Assembly: GCA_029215795.1 (NCBI GenBank)
Contig: JARDYH010000005.1
Location: 34,478,001 to 34,542,000, forward strand
Source of the DNA: Anniella stebbinsi
Lineage: Eukaryota > Chordata > Lepidosauria > Squamata > Anniellidae
Direction of reading: 5' to 3'
Length of the DNA stretch: 64,000 bases
This document shows, in pieces, positions 12,301-20,156 of the stretch; position 1 is the first letter of the stretch; each line of letters opens with the position of its first letter. The translations under genes and the position numbers were made by a program. The notes below the pieces were generated by a model. That model worked only from the letters and a program-made list of their open reading frames with translations, was not told the origin of the DNA and ran no database searches.

Positions 12301-12771
12301 AGGAACGGTGGGATATAAATGTAACAAATAAATAATCTGGAGGCCACAAGTTTGGGGAAGGCTGATGTAGCTTTTGAAGGCACGGAGGCAAGCAAGATCA
12401 CCTGCCAACGTCTTCAGATCAAACAGCTGCTAAGGGGGAGCCTAGTTTCTAGCCCTTCCCCGCACTATGTCTGAGGGTGCCGCTGCCCGCCCAGCACCGC
12501 AGGGGGCCTACCGGAGGAAGTCGTTATCTCGCACGAGACGCGCGCTCTCGGTGGGCGGCAGGAGCGCCCCGTCGAGGAAGAGGCTGAGCTTGGCGCGGCG
12601 GCTGAAGCCGAACTTATCCCGGATGAGGCTGATCAGGTCGGTGACGAGGCGCACTTGGCTTGGCTCGAGCAGCAGCCAGCACAGCCCGCAGGCCGGAGTT
12701 CCCGGGGGCGGGTAATCGAAAAGCAGCCGTAGCCGCACGGGAGGCTCGCAGCCCCCGACGGCAGCCGCCAT
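1815..12771 (-). CDS. COIL: Coilin, Cajal body scaffold protein (7 coding exons)
   Basis: Coilin organises nuclear Cajal bodies, where snRNPs and snoRNPs mature, and it contacts SMN and Sm proteins. Exons on the minus strand: 12771-12512, 11167-9997, 8483-8397, 6940-6893, 4100-4031, 2982-2894 and 1943-1815. They sum to 1854 nt, a 617-residue protein; the human protein is 576. Domains in order: N-terminal self-association domain (about 1-95, with FDYPPP and [14 protein letters not shown]), a long low-complexity middle with Lys-rich nuclear-localisation stretches and acidic serine patches, an RG box (about 416-446) of the type that binds SMN, and a C-terminal Tudor-like domain (about 487-585). 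The start is ATG 12771, with A at -3 and G at +4; the open frame continues upstream, but the residues after this Met are the ones that match coilin. All introns are GT-AG except intron 5, which is GC-AG. Intron 4 carries the large palindromic hAT-like element. Confidence 0.97.
2208..2433. mobile_element. Small TIR element (family A, GACGACAC-type ends), copy A1
   Basis: Inverted ends GGCTGAATTCGGATGACAC and its complement with internal inverted blocks (GTCAGTTG...CAACT, GTTGATTATT). A run of 14 G (2238-2251) follows the left end. It lies in COIL intron 6. Relatives at 6680-6838 and 38957-39174. Confidence 0.8.
2894..2982 (-). CDS. COIL: COIL coding exon 6
   Basis: Acceptor GGTTTTAG, donor AAAG|GTAAGG. 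Encodes (V)[20 protein letters not shown] then EYAVSQDRK, the core of the coilin Tudor-like domain. Confidence 0.94.
3298..3347. repeat. (GT)25 microsatellite
   Basis: An uninterrupted dinucleotide run in COIL intron 5. Confidence 0.97.
3751..3887. mobile_element. hAT-like MITE (family H), copy H1
   Basis: A 137-bp element with a perfect 20-bp terminal inverted repeat, CAGCCTTCCCCAACCTGGTG. The interior has the CTACAAATCCCAGCATTTCT type sequence. Flanking 8-mers are only partly alike (CCCTATAT/TCTGATAT). It lies in COIL intron 5. Confidence 0.85.
4031..4100 (-). CDS. COIL: COIL coding exon 5 with GC donor
   Basis: Encodes [20 protein letters not shown] then FSS (523-545) plus the first base of Val546. 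The acceptor is T-rich, ending TTTAAG. The donor is TCAG|GCAAGTGT, a GC dinucleotide in an otherwise ideal context. Splicing here to exon 6 restores the frame exactly ([12 protein letters not shown]). Confidence 0.92.
4361..5971. mobile_element. Large palindromic hAT-like element (family F), copy F1
   Basis: A 1611-bp insertion in COIL intron 4. Ends are TAGGGGTGTGCACGGACC and the complement of TAGGAGTGTGCACTGGATC. Both sides carry a perfect 8-bp target duplication GTTTATTC (4353-4360 and 5972-5979). The sub-terminal regions are packed with GGATCGG/CCGATCC. A perfect 31-bp hairpin with a 4-base loop spans 4513-4578. From 4590 to 5830 the interior is a chain of GC-rich palindromes separated by spacers that begin CAGGTAAG and often end CTTACCTG. 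No transposase frame is visible; long open frames here are by-products of low stop density in GC-rich repeats. Confidence 0.9.
4904..5829. repeat. Periodic palindrome array inside element F1
   Basis: CAGGTAAG occurs at 4904, 4998, 5134, 5228, 5364, 5458, 5540, 5624, 5698 and 5822. The first five intervals are 94, 136, 94, 136 and 94 bp, so the higher-order unit is 230 bp. Two hairpin types alternate: one centred on a GAGCACTAGGC/GCCTAGTGCTC palindrome flanked by CTTCACCTGCG/CGCAGGTGAAG, the other built from GTCCGCTGCCATC and the reverse GATGGCAGCGGAC. The complement, CTTACCTG, is at 4938, 5025 and 5255. Confidence 0.9.
5990..6470. mobile_element. Non-autonomous DNA-transposon-like repeat (GGGAACCTC ends)
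   Basis: Starts TGGGGAACCTCAGGCCC and ends in the near-complement AAAGAGGTTCCCCACCCC. The interior repeats the sentence GAATTTGGCCCTCAG/GAATTCAGCCTTCAG. A second copy lies at 47338-47695. In COIL intron 4. Confidence 0.65.
6680..6838. mobile_element. Small TIR element (family A), copy A3
   Basis: Ends GGCCTGTTTCCGATGACATG and CGTGTCGTCCGAAACAGGCC form an inverted repeat. The interior has poly-G (6710-6723) and poly-C tracts facing each other, so it can fold back almost completely. It lies in COIL intron 4, just past exon 4. Confidence 0.8.
6893..6940 (-). CDS. COIL: COIL coding exon 4
   Basis: A 48-nt exon encoding [16 protein letters not shown] (507-522). Acceptor TTTTAACAG, donor AAG|GTATGA. 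It is recognised by similarity to human LLELTSSYSPDVSDYR. Confidence 0.93.
8045..8217 (+). mobile_element. LINE 3' tail (L2-like)
   Basis: T-rich run (TTTTAATTATTGTTTTATTGG...) ending in a TTGTGAAGGTAGATACTCTGAATGG-like block and AAATAAATAAC, the same layout as the better preserved tails at 62200-62420 and 62820-63015. 3' fragment only, in COIL intron 3. Confidence 0.55.
8397..8483 (-). CDS. COIL: COIL coding exon 3
   Basis: 87 nt, in phase. Encodes residues 478-506, [20 protein letters not shown] then QVGEKIAFK, the entry to the Tudor-like domain. Acceptor TTTTATAG, donor AAG|GTATGA. Confidence 0.95.
8885..9412. repeat. Probable transposon-derived segment
   Basis: Begins TGGCTGGGTTCACACG, the start used by small elements elsewhere in this window (26724), and ends near CACGTGAATAGGGCC. 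No convincing coding frame. Limits are uncertain. In COIL intron 2. Confidence 0.3.
9997..11167 (-). CDS. COIL: COIL coding exon 2 (large exon)
   Basis: Acceptor TTGACAG|AGTC at 11169/11168; donor CAG|GTGAGT after ...SVIIQ. It encodes residues 87-477: VKLEE, basic stretches such as KKQRKRH and KRKKRKQ, serine/acidic patches ([24 protein letters not shown]) and the RG box ([13 protein letters not shown] through RGRGRGRGE). Sequence read past the donor in the same frame (9996 to 9943) is intronic. Confidence 0.96.
11325..11505. repeat. Short interspersed repeat, two tandem-like copies
   Basis: Two successive matches to the AAGTAAGTCCCACT...CTTACTCCCGGATAAGTGTG repeat seen at 1588. In COIL intron 1. 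Confidence 0.6.
11824..12031. mobile_element. Foldback hAT-like MITE (family D), copy D1, internally deleted
   Basis: Ends TAGGCTGATCA and TGGTCAGCCTA. Flanking 8-mers CCTTTGAT/TCTTTGAT agree at 7 of 8 positions, as for a hAT target duplication. 208 bp against 320 bp for full copies. In COIL intron 1. Confidence 0.85.
12059..12364. mobile_element. hAT-like MITE (family H), copy H2, split by a SINE
   Basis: Left part CAGCCTTCCCCCAATGTGGC through 12121 and right part TCTGGAGGCCACAAG...GGCTG (about 12337-12364) are the two halves of the element seen intact at 3751. Flanking 8-mers ATGTAGTT/ATGTAGCT agree at 7 of 8. Confidence 0.8.
12122..12336 (+). mobile_element. tRNA-derived SINE nested in H2
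   Basis: A pol III head with a B-box-like GGTTCCAGTCCC (12163-12174), a body with CCTACCTCACAGGGTTGTTGTG and a tail ...GGGATATAAATGTAACAAATAAATAA. It interrupts the H2 element, so it is younger than it. Related copies at 30461-30650 and 56995-57195. Confidence 0.8.
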
Positions 12772-12910
12772 CTTGTCAAAGGAACGACTGCTACGGCGCG
12801 CCGCGCGGGACAAAGAAGGTGAAAGAGCGAGCCAGTAAATGGATAGCGGCGGCAGCTGCGACCTCACCTCCCTAGCGCCGCCTCTCGGAAACGGCGCCGA
12901 ATTACTCCGG
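12440..12910 (-). promoter_or_regulatory. COIL: CpG-rich COIL promoter region
   Basis: GC-rich and CpG-dense compared with the AT-rich flanks, covering COIL coding exon 1, the 5' UTR and the start of the upstream region. It fits a housekeeping, TATA-less promoter. No transcription start can be fixed from sequence. Confidence 0.75.
12512..12771 (-). CDS. COIL: COIL coding exon 1
   Basis: Encodes residues 1-86 and two bases of Arg87, covering most of the self-association domain. The donor CG|GTAGGC follows ...[10 protein letters not shown], which is where human coilin exon 1 also ends. It lies inside the CpG-rich promoter region. Confidence 0.95.
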
Positions 12911-13587
12911 TGGTGGAAAAAGGCGCGCGAGGCGAAAACCAGAATAACTTCCTACCATAGCATAATTGACACAATGCCAGCAACTGTCGTTTTGTACGAT
13001 AGATTGTCTTGAATATTTGCTGAAGGACCGGAATTTATATTTTGCATTTTTGAATTTCAGTTCATTCATTTCATTTTTATGTATTACATTTCTATATCGC
13101 CCAATAGCCGAATTAAAAGCGGGTTGTTGTTTTTGCCATGGAATCGTTTGCTTGACAGTTTTCACGAGCGAGGATATGTAATATTGGCAGGGTGGCTGGC
13201 TTTTTTTCAGTACTTTTAATAGACGGATAGGCAGAAATTCGTCAGGTGCAGCTTTGCTCAGCAAAGAAATGGATGGAAACCTACATTCATTTCTTTTATT
13301 TCTGCTCTTAGCATAGCTGTTAAAGGCACATCAGGCCTGGCAGATTAAAAAGGTGGCTGGAAGCGGCTAGTGTTCACATATGTTAATTTAATTGAAGTTC
13401 ATGCCAATTTAGCATATTGCCCATTGGCTAGCATTGCACATGAACAAAATTCTAGGTAGCCAATGAGAAGAACCATTAGTCCTTTTTGCACCTGTGCAGG
13501 AGAACATCCTTTCCACTTCCTAAAGTTCAGTGTTTTGCTAACTTAAAAAAAACAACCCAAAAAACATGTATGTGACAGCTTAGATTT
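12911..13587. other. Intergenic, upstream of COIL
   Basis: About 13064-13115 holds a minus-strand LINE 3' tail fragment (ATTACATTTCTATATCGCCCAATAGCC, split across line ends). The rest shows no gene-like feature. Confidence 0.5.
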
Positions 13588-13944
13588 AGGCCCCCTCCAC
13601 AAGGATGCGCTTTTGCGCCCGGTTCCGCGATTATGCGCATTATCGCGGAGGCGCTTTTACTCCTAATCCCTCTGCACCGGAGGCGGCGAGAGGCGGCGAA
13701 GCGCATTAATTCATGTCCAAAAAGCGCTTTACAAGCAGTTAATGCGCGTAATCGCTTGTTCACACCGCGAAAATGCGCTTTAACGGCCGGAGCAAAATAA
13801 AAGTCGCTATTTAACGCGCGTTCGAAAATGCGCATTATCGGGGAGATAACGCGCCTGTACGCCCGTTTTGCGCTCCGTGCTTGTGGAGGTAAATTTTTTA
13901 ATGAGCCTTCAAGGCTCATTAAACGTCTCGTGTGGAGGAGGCCT
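13588..13944. mobile_element. GCGC-rich TIR element (family E), copy E1
   Basis: 357 bp. Ends AGGCCCCCTCCACA and the complement of AGGCCTCCTCCACA. The body is dense in ATGCGC/GCGCAT and GCGCTTTA words spaced tens of bases apart on both strands. A perfect 10-bp hairpin with one-base loop (AATGAGCCTT-C-AAGGCTCATT) sits just inside the right end. No coding capacity is credible. Other copies: 16849-17204, 28144-28498, 40862-41186 (reversed). Confidence 0.85.
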
Positions 13945-15900
13945 ATGGTTCTCAGCAGTAGCCATGGAATAGTTGTACTAAGTTTTGTATGACTACATTT
14001 GTGTTCTATTGAAGCGGATGGAGTTATTTAAAAATTCAGTGCAAACTTAATTAAAACACAGGAGTCTTCATCAGGTATTTTGGAACCAACCTAAAGTTAT
14101 GTTAGTCAAGCACTCCTTGCTCACTCCTGGCCCCTTAAAATAGGTGCAGTGGTCATGCTTGCATTTGAACAGGGGTATATCGGTCTCCAAAGTGAAAATA
14201 CTGCATTTTCCCTCCCCATCTGGGTAGGGGGTGGGTCGGGTCACATGAGTGTTCTAGTGTCAAATAAAAAAATACGTTTTACGAAGGCTGGGAAGAGGGC
14301 AGAGCGTGGGCTTGGTAAGCCCAGTGGATGCCAGCAAGCCAGTGCTCTCTCATGCTATGGGGATTAACTGTTCCCACCCTGCAGCTGCAATGCCATGGGG
14401 TTTTGAGGGAATGTGGGCCAAAGCGACACCATAAAGACACCCCACAAATAGAATGGCAAAAGGACAAGTAAACCAAAGGCCTCACTTTGCTCAACCCAAA
14501 CAAATCCCTGATGATAATGATTTGACTCAAAGAAGGAACCATAGTGTTCCACAAGTGGTTGGAACAACGAAATTTGTTCTGAGCGATGCCAAGCAAGAAA
14601 CAGGAAGAACCCCAGCGCAGCAAGCTTTGTTAGGAGTAGTTACACAGTTCAAGTCAAGTTCAGCTCTTGTGCACTCTAGTCTCTCTGCATAATTTATGCA
14701 CTTTGCAGCGGCAAATAATGACATTAGAAATCTTCTATAGCCAAGCTTTGTAGTTTGTCTTCCGGTTTCTCTGGTAACAGGAAATAGCAGCTGAATTGCA
14801 ATTTTTGTGTGTGTTGGTTTGTCCAGGATTAAGAAGCTATGTAGCCTTGCATTGTAAGAACAAAACCCACATCCTATTGGAATAAATAGCAGCACTCTTC
14901 CATAGCTTTCAATAACTTTGATTTCCATCCCAAGTCTTCTTGGAACAACTTTGCAAAGGAAATGTTGCTGTTCAGTTAGGGGACTGTTGTAGTTGCACTT
15001 CAGAAGGTGAGGAAGGAATCCGATGAGTGATCACCTATGCTTGACCTTTGTTGGTAAGGCTTGGCTGGGTACTCAGTATTGCAAGAGGATTTATTATAAT
15101 TCCTTGGATAGTCAGCTGACTAGAAAAAATAATAATAACCGGCCTGCTCTTGTGCCTTTGACAACTTCTTGATGTGCAGAAACCAACAAGTGTATTTTTT
15201 CACAGCATGGAGATATGCAACATCATCTGCTGGTATGTGTACATTAAGCTGCTGATAAAAGCACAGAAGCAGGGGTAGGTAAAACCTTGGCAATTACTAG
15301 ATTTAAATTGAGGGCTGCTCACACTGCTAAGGTCAGCATGCTATCTACCCAACGATCATACTGACCCATCTTATTGCAATGGCATGCAAATAAAAAGTTA
15401 ACACTAGAGACAGCATGCTACTTGTTTAGACTGTCTGTAGAATGTTTAGAAGATGTGAGAGTTTGTGGCTCCATGACAATGCAAGCAAAGCTCTCTTAGG
15501 TGGAGATTCAAGGGCACTTTCCCCACATGGTCCTTGCTTTTTTCTGAATTGATGATCATGTGAATTTTGCAAGATGACGCTATGCTTACCATTGTCATCT
15601 CTCTTTCTGGCTTTACTCCAGTGCCGTTAGGAGCACTCTGAAACCCAGGCATTAATAGCCAGACCCTGTACAAAGTTAAGCACGCTTAGGATCCAAATGG
15701 CTACCCACAGAGTGGAAGATGCAAATGCAAACTTTTATTCCTGCATTCATTGTGGTGCTATTATTTAAGTGAGTTTAAAATGCAAGTCTGCACATACCTA
15801 GGGTGTTCTTTTTAACATCAGGGTTGGCAAACGGTGATGTTATTCTAATATGCCAGGAATGTACAAAGCAGTTTTAAACCTTCTGGAATGGTTGTGAGAA
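13945..15900. other. Intergenic DNA without recognised genes
   Basis: Both strands examined. Scattered open frames of 60-130 codons lack any family motif, splice logic or composition shift. I see no gene or clear repeat here. Confidence 0.5.
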
Positions 15901-15914
15901 GGAGGAAGAGAGAT

Positions 15915-16024
15915 GTGAGTCATGTGCTTCACAGCTGTTGCACCCATGTCCTGCTTGTGGGTTCCTGGTCGACAGCTGGTTGGCCACTGGTCTGATCCAG
16001 CATGGCGCTTCTTATGTTCTTATG
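15915..16024 (+). mobile_element. CR1-like LINE 3' end fragment
   Basis: TGGTCGACAGCTGGTTGGCC...GGTCTGATCCAGCATGG and a tail CTTCTTATGTTCTTATGATG. This is the sense-strand equivalent of the tails at 16152, 34876, 53963 and 58716. Confidence 0.8.
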
Positions 16025-16151
16025 ATGAATGATCAGATCTTAAGGCATAGCTGAAGCTACTAATCTGTCCTGGCTTCAAACTCTATGGGCTGAAAACTAT
16101 ATCCTAGTTAGGGAAGCCTTCCCCTAGTAGCTGAAGGCTTCAACTGCATGG

Positions 16152-17775
16152 ACATAAGAACATAAGAAGTGCCTTGCTGGATTAGACTGAGGGTCTATCT
16201 AGTCCAGCACTCTGTTCACACAGTGGCCAACCAGCTGTTGACCAGGGCCAACAAAGCAGGACATGGTGCAACAGCACCCTCCCATCCACATTCCCCAGCA
16301 ACTGGTGCACATAGGCTTACTGCCTTGGATACTGGAGATAGCACATAACCATCAGGGCTAATAGCCATTGATAGCCTTCCCCTTCAGGAATTTATCCAAC
16401 ACCCCTTTAAAGCCATCCAAATTGGTGGCCATCACTACAACTTGTGATAGTGAATTCCATAATTTAACTATGTGCTGGGTGAAGAAGTACTTCCTTTTAT
16501 CATGGGATGACCTTGGGTTCTAGTATTTTGAGAGGGAGAAAAATGCCTCACTATACACATTCTCCACACCATGCATAATTTTGTACACCTCTATCAGGCC
16601 TCCTCTTAGCCTCCTTTTCCCAAGCTAAACAATCCCAGCTGTTGTAACCTTCCCTCATAGGGGAGATGCTCCAGCTTCTTAATCATTTTAGTTGCCCTTT
16701 TCTGCACCTTTTCCAGCTCTATAATATCTTTTTTTAGGTGTGGTGACCAGAACTGTACACAGTATTCTAAGTGTGGTCGCACCATAGATTTGTATAAAGG
16801 CAGTATGATACTGGCAGTTTTATTCTCAATTCCTTTCTTATAATGCCTGCAACCCCCTCTAGATGGATTCTGTTTGACGCCTGGTTAGCCGATTATGCGC
16901 ATATTCGCTGAAGCGCTTTATTGTAAAAGTTTGTATGCAAGAGGTAACTGAGCGCACAACTGGTGGCCTTACAGGATGTTTGAAATGCGCTTTACAAGTA
17001 GTTAATGCGGAGAATCACTTGTTCACATAGGCAAAATGCACTTTAACGGCGGGAGGAAAATAAAACTCGCTATTTAACACGCATTCGATAATGCGCATAA
17101 TCGGAGAGATAAAGCGCCTCAACTCCCGATTTACACTCCGCTCTTGTAGAGGTAAAATTTTTAATGAGACTTCAAAGAGCTTTAAACGTCTCATGTAGAG
17201 GCAGCCTAACATGGAGTTTGCCTTCTGTACAGCTGCCGCACACTGGGTTGACATTTTCATCACGCTGTCCAGCACAACCCCAAGATCTCTTTCTTGTTCG
17301 GTCATGACCAGGTCAGATCCCATCAGGTTATACTTGAAGTTGTGGGGGGGGTTTTGCCCCAATGCGCATCACCTTACACTTGCTTACATTGAACTGCATC
17401 TGCCATTTGAATGCCAGCTGTCCCAGCTTGGAAAGAACCCTTTCGAGTTCTTGACAACCCGTTTGTGTTTTAACAACCTTAAATAATTTGGTGGCATCCA
17501 CAAACTTGGCCACTTCACTGCTCACTCCTAATTTTGGATCATTTATGAACAAGTTGGAAAGAATTAGTCCCAACAACAATCCCTGTGGGACCCCACTATT
17601 TTCTTCCCTCCATCGGGAGAATTTACCATTTATTCTTACTCTCTTCTGTTCTTTAACCAGTTACTGATCCATAAGAGAACCTTTCCTCTTATTCCATGAC
17701 TGCTAGGTTTGTTCAGGAGTCTTTGGTGAGGGAGTTTATCAAAAGCCTTCTGGAAGTCCAAGTAAATAATGTCCA
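16152..17775 (-). mobile_element. CR1-like LINE, 3' half, interrupted by element E2
   Basis: Minus-strand LINE: reverse-transcriptase motif A near 17740 (VDIIYLDFQKAFDKLP), then the aspartate-pair region in a corrupted form (FVDATKLFKVV, 17490-17520), then ERDLGVVLDS and STQCAAAVQKANSMLG (17230-17300). After the E2 insertion it continues with RATKMIK, EVYKIMHG and a 3' UTR ending at the CATAAGAACATAAGAAG tail (16152). Several frame breaks; inactive. Confidence 0.88.
16849..17204. mobile_element. GCGC-rich TIR element, copy E2 (inside CR1)
   Basis: A diverged copy of E1: CGATTATGCGCATATTCGC near the left end, AATGCGCTTTACAAG in the middle, TTTAAACGTCTCATGTAGAGG at the right. The CR1 reading frame is interrupted exactly by this segment, which defines its limits to within a few bases. 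Confidence 0.82.
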
Positions 17776-18339
17776 CATGTTTACATTACATGTTTACATT
17801 ACTTTTACTTTAAATAACTCAGAGGTGCAGAGCTCTAGGGCTCCTTTAGTATGCATGCCAAGTTTCATGTGTCTAAGTTTCACAGTCCTGGTGTTCATAG
17901 ACAGACAGACATTCTCTTTTATTATCATAGAAGAAACAAATGTTATAGAGACACTATAAGCCTCCTGTGCCCTCTTTCATCTGAAGCAAATTGAACCTTG
18001 TAGTGCTACCTTAGACTATCAGGAGGGAAGTAGGAAGTGCTTAACAATTCCTGCAAGTGAGTTTGGGGTGGGGGGAATGGAATTTGTGTGTACCTGCTCC
18101 AGAAGTGGTACTCATTGCAATTGGGCTATAGATGCAACCCAGGAGGGGCAATGTCCCATCCCTGTGCCTTTTGTTAGCATTATTTTGAGAGGACAGGTTG
18201 GTGGAATGGAATGGTGATTGCTTGCAACGCAGCTTATTACATTAATTTATATCCTACCTCAAGGCATTGTACACGAAAGTCCCCACATGATCTCTCATCC
18301 AGGCACCAACTGGACCCAGACTGGTAGCTACATCATGTG
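17776..18339. other. Intergenic, no recognised gene
   Basis: Moderately AT-rich unique-looking sequence. A short duplication of ATGTTTACATTAC sits at 17776-17805. Nothing gene-like seen. Confidence 0.45.
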
Positions 18340-18659
18340 TAGGCTGACCATATGAAAAGGAGGACAGGGCTCATGTAACTTTAACAGTTGTAGAGAAAAG
18401 GGAATTTCAGCCAGTGTCATTTGTATGCAATTAGTTCCTGGTGAAATTCCCTCTTCATCACAACTGTTAAAGTTGCAGGCACTATACTAGAGCAACCATA
18501 TACAAAAGAAGGCAGGGCCCCTGTAACTTTAACTGCTGTAATGAAGAGGGAATTTCACCAGGAACTAATTGCATACAAATGACACTGACTAAAATTCCCT
18601 TTTCTCTACAACTGTTAAAGTTACATGAGCCCTGTCCTCCTTTTCATATGGTCAGCCTA
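18340..18659. mobile_element. Foldback hAT-like MITE (family D), copy D2
   Basis: 320 bp, ends TAGGCTGACCA/TGGTCAGCCTA, with a perfect 8-bp target duplication ATCATGTG at 18332-18339 and 18660-18667. The two halves are near-complements: CTTTAACAGTTGTAGAGAAA on the left is answered by TTTCTCTACAACTGTTAAAG on the right. A sequence like the termini (CTAGAGCAACCATATAC) also sits near the centre. Confidence 0.92.
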
Positions 18660-18904
18660 ATCATGTGCCTGCAGACAACGCCCTATGCATTGGGCAGGTG
18701 TCGGGAGTGTTTGCTTTGTAGAACACTGTGATAGCCTGAGAATTGATCATGATATGGTGCTGTAACTAGTAACAGCATCCTTTTCCTTCACTCTGTGTGT
18801 GGTCACTTTGTCCTGGTGCTATGTTCATGCTCTGTCTATTTGCCAGTGCCTGCTATGTCTCTGCAGTGAGGTCTGTTTGTTGACATATCTCTTTGGGGCA
18901 GACT

Positions 18905-18984
18905 GTTCCCTTGTAGTGATGGCCTTCAATTTGGAAGGCTTTAAAGGGGAGTTGAATAAATTCCTGGAGGAGAAGGCTATCAAT
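18905..18984 (+). mobile_element. CR1-like LINE fragment, ORF C-terminus
   Basis: Encodes FNLEGFKGELNKFLEEKAIN, the usual end of this LINE's polymerase frame, on the plus strand. Cut off by element D3. Confidence 0.8.
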
Positions 18985-19109
18985 TAGGGTGACCAGATAA
19001 AATCCAGGTCAGGGCTCCTGTATCTTTCACAGTTGTAGAGAAAAGGGAATGACACCTGCAGAAATTCCCTTTTCTATACAACTATTCTCCTTTTCATATG
19101 GTCACCCTA
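18985..19109. mobile_element. Foldback MITE (family D), copy D3, short form
   Basis: 125 bp: TAGGGTGACCAGATAAAATC at the left, CATATGGTCACCCTA at the right, with only the outermost parts of the 320-bp family retained. No clear 8-bp flanking repeat. Confidence 0.8.
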
Positions 19110-19264
19110 TACTTGCCCAAAGTGTGTGTTAGAGACCAGAACACATTCCACAACACAGGGTTATTGTAGCATGGATGAAAGTGGCCCTGTCTCACACTTT
19201 GGACTTCTGCCATTCTAGCTCAAGTAAAGTTCGTCACCAATGGCCTAAAGTTTGGGTCCTAAAC

Positions 19265-19584
19265 TAGGCTGACCAGATAAAATCCAGGTCAGGGCTCATG
19301 TAACTTTAACAGTTGTAGAGAAAAGGGAATTTCAGCCAGTGTCATTTGTATGCAATTAGTTCCTGGTGAAATTCCCTCTTCATCACAACAGTTAAAGTTA
19401 CAGGCACTATACTAGAGTGACCATATACATAAGAAGGCAGGGCCCCTGCAACTTTAACTGTTGTGAGGAAGAGGGAATTTCACCAGGAACTAATTGCATA
19501 CAAATGACACTGGCTGAAATTCCCTTTTCTCTACAACTGTTAAAGTTACATGAGCCCTGACCTGGATTTTATCTGGTCACCCTA
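19265..19584. mobile_element. Foldback hAT-like MITE (family D), copy D4
   Basis: 320 bp. Ends TAGGCTGACCAG and CTGGTCACCCTA; flanking 8-mers TCCTAAAC/CCCTAAAC match at 7 of 8. It ends about 420 bp upstream of the SCPEP1 TATA-like box. Confidence 0.9.
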
Positions 19585-20004
19585 CCCTAAACCATCTAAA
19601 ATCTGAATATTTCCCTCTATCTCTGTCTGGTATCAAAGTTGACCACAACTGAGCAGAACAGATTAAGGAAATCAGCTCCAACAACACAGGGACCTGGTAT
19701 TACAACACTGCACGCAAGAAACCTATTGAATATTATTGTGAAATTCTCCTATTTGCATACCCATATCTCTGCCAGTTTCATCAGCACCTGCATTTTCAAC
19801 ACCTTGAAGTTATCCCTCTGTACAAACCTGTTCACGCTCAGAAATGTCACTTGTCCAGCTCACGGAGTGTGCCATGATTGTACCATGATTGTCCCGTACA
19901 AAATGATTGTTTGCAAAGTTTTCAGGAACTGGCAGTTGGCTGCAGTTCCCAGGCTGAAATGGAAAGAGGGCGCCCCTGGGCTCGCTATGACTGCCAGTTC
20001 CCTT

Positions 20005-20010
20005 TATAAA
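20005..20010 (+). promoter_or_regulatory. SCPEP1: TATA-like box of SCPEP1
   Basis: CTTTATAAACAG lies 92-97 bp upstream of the SCPEP1 start codon. If used, transcription would begin near 20035. The region is not CpG-rich, unlike the COIL promoter. Position-based inference. Confidence 0.4.
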
Positions 20011-20063
20011 CAGAATACACCACTTCCCTTTTTCAGAAACAGCTGACAGGGAACTGGAGTCAT

Positions 20064-20099
20064 ATGATTTCTACCCAGGAAATTGCCGGGTTGTTGTAA
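20064..20099 (+). other. Upstream ORF before SCPEP1 start
   Basis: ATG at 20064 opens 11 codons (MISTQEIAGLL) ending in TAA at 20097-20099, two bases before the main ATG at 20102. It would be in the leader if transcription starts near the TATA-like box, and such an arrangement would favour re-initiation or dampened translation. Confidence 0.4.
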
Positions 20100-20101
20100 A
20101 G

Positions 20102-20156
20102 ATGTTGCTGATACAGCGTGTTATTCTTCTGCTCTGTCTGATTACGTTGAGTTTAG
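20102..20156 (+). CDS. SCPEP1: SCPEP1 coding exon 1 (signal peptide)
   Basis: Encodes MLLIQRVILLLCLITLSL plus the first base of Gly19; donor TTTAG|GTAAGT. Short basic start and a long hydrophobic core, as in a cleavable signal peptide. Joined in phase to exon 2 over a 6.1-kb intron. Confidence 0.85.

Noticed and set aside
13527..13919. 130-codon minus-strand frame
   Set aside because: Lies within non-coding TIR element E1; the same frame recurs, altered, in E3, as expected for a repeat.
19639..20046. 135-codon frame just upstream of SCPEP1
   Set aside because: No recognisable family, no continuation into the SCPEP1 frame, and it overlaps the proposed promoter.
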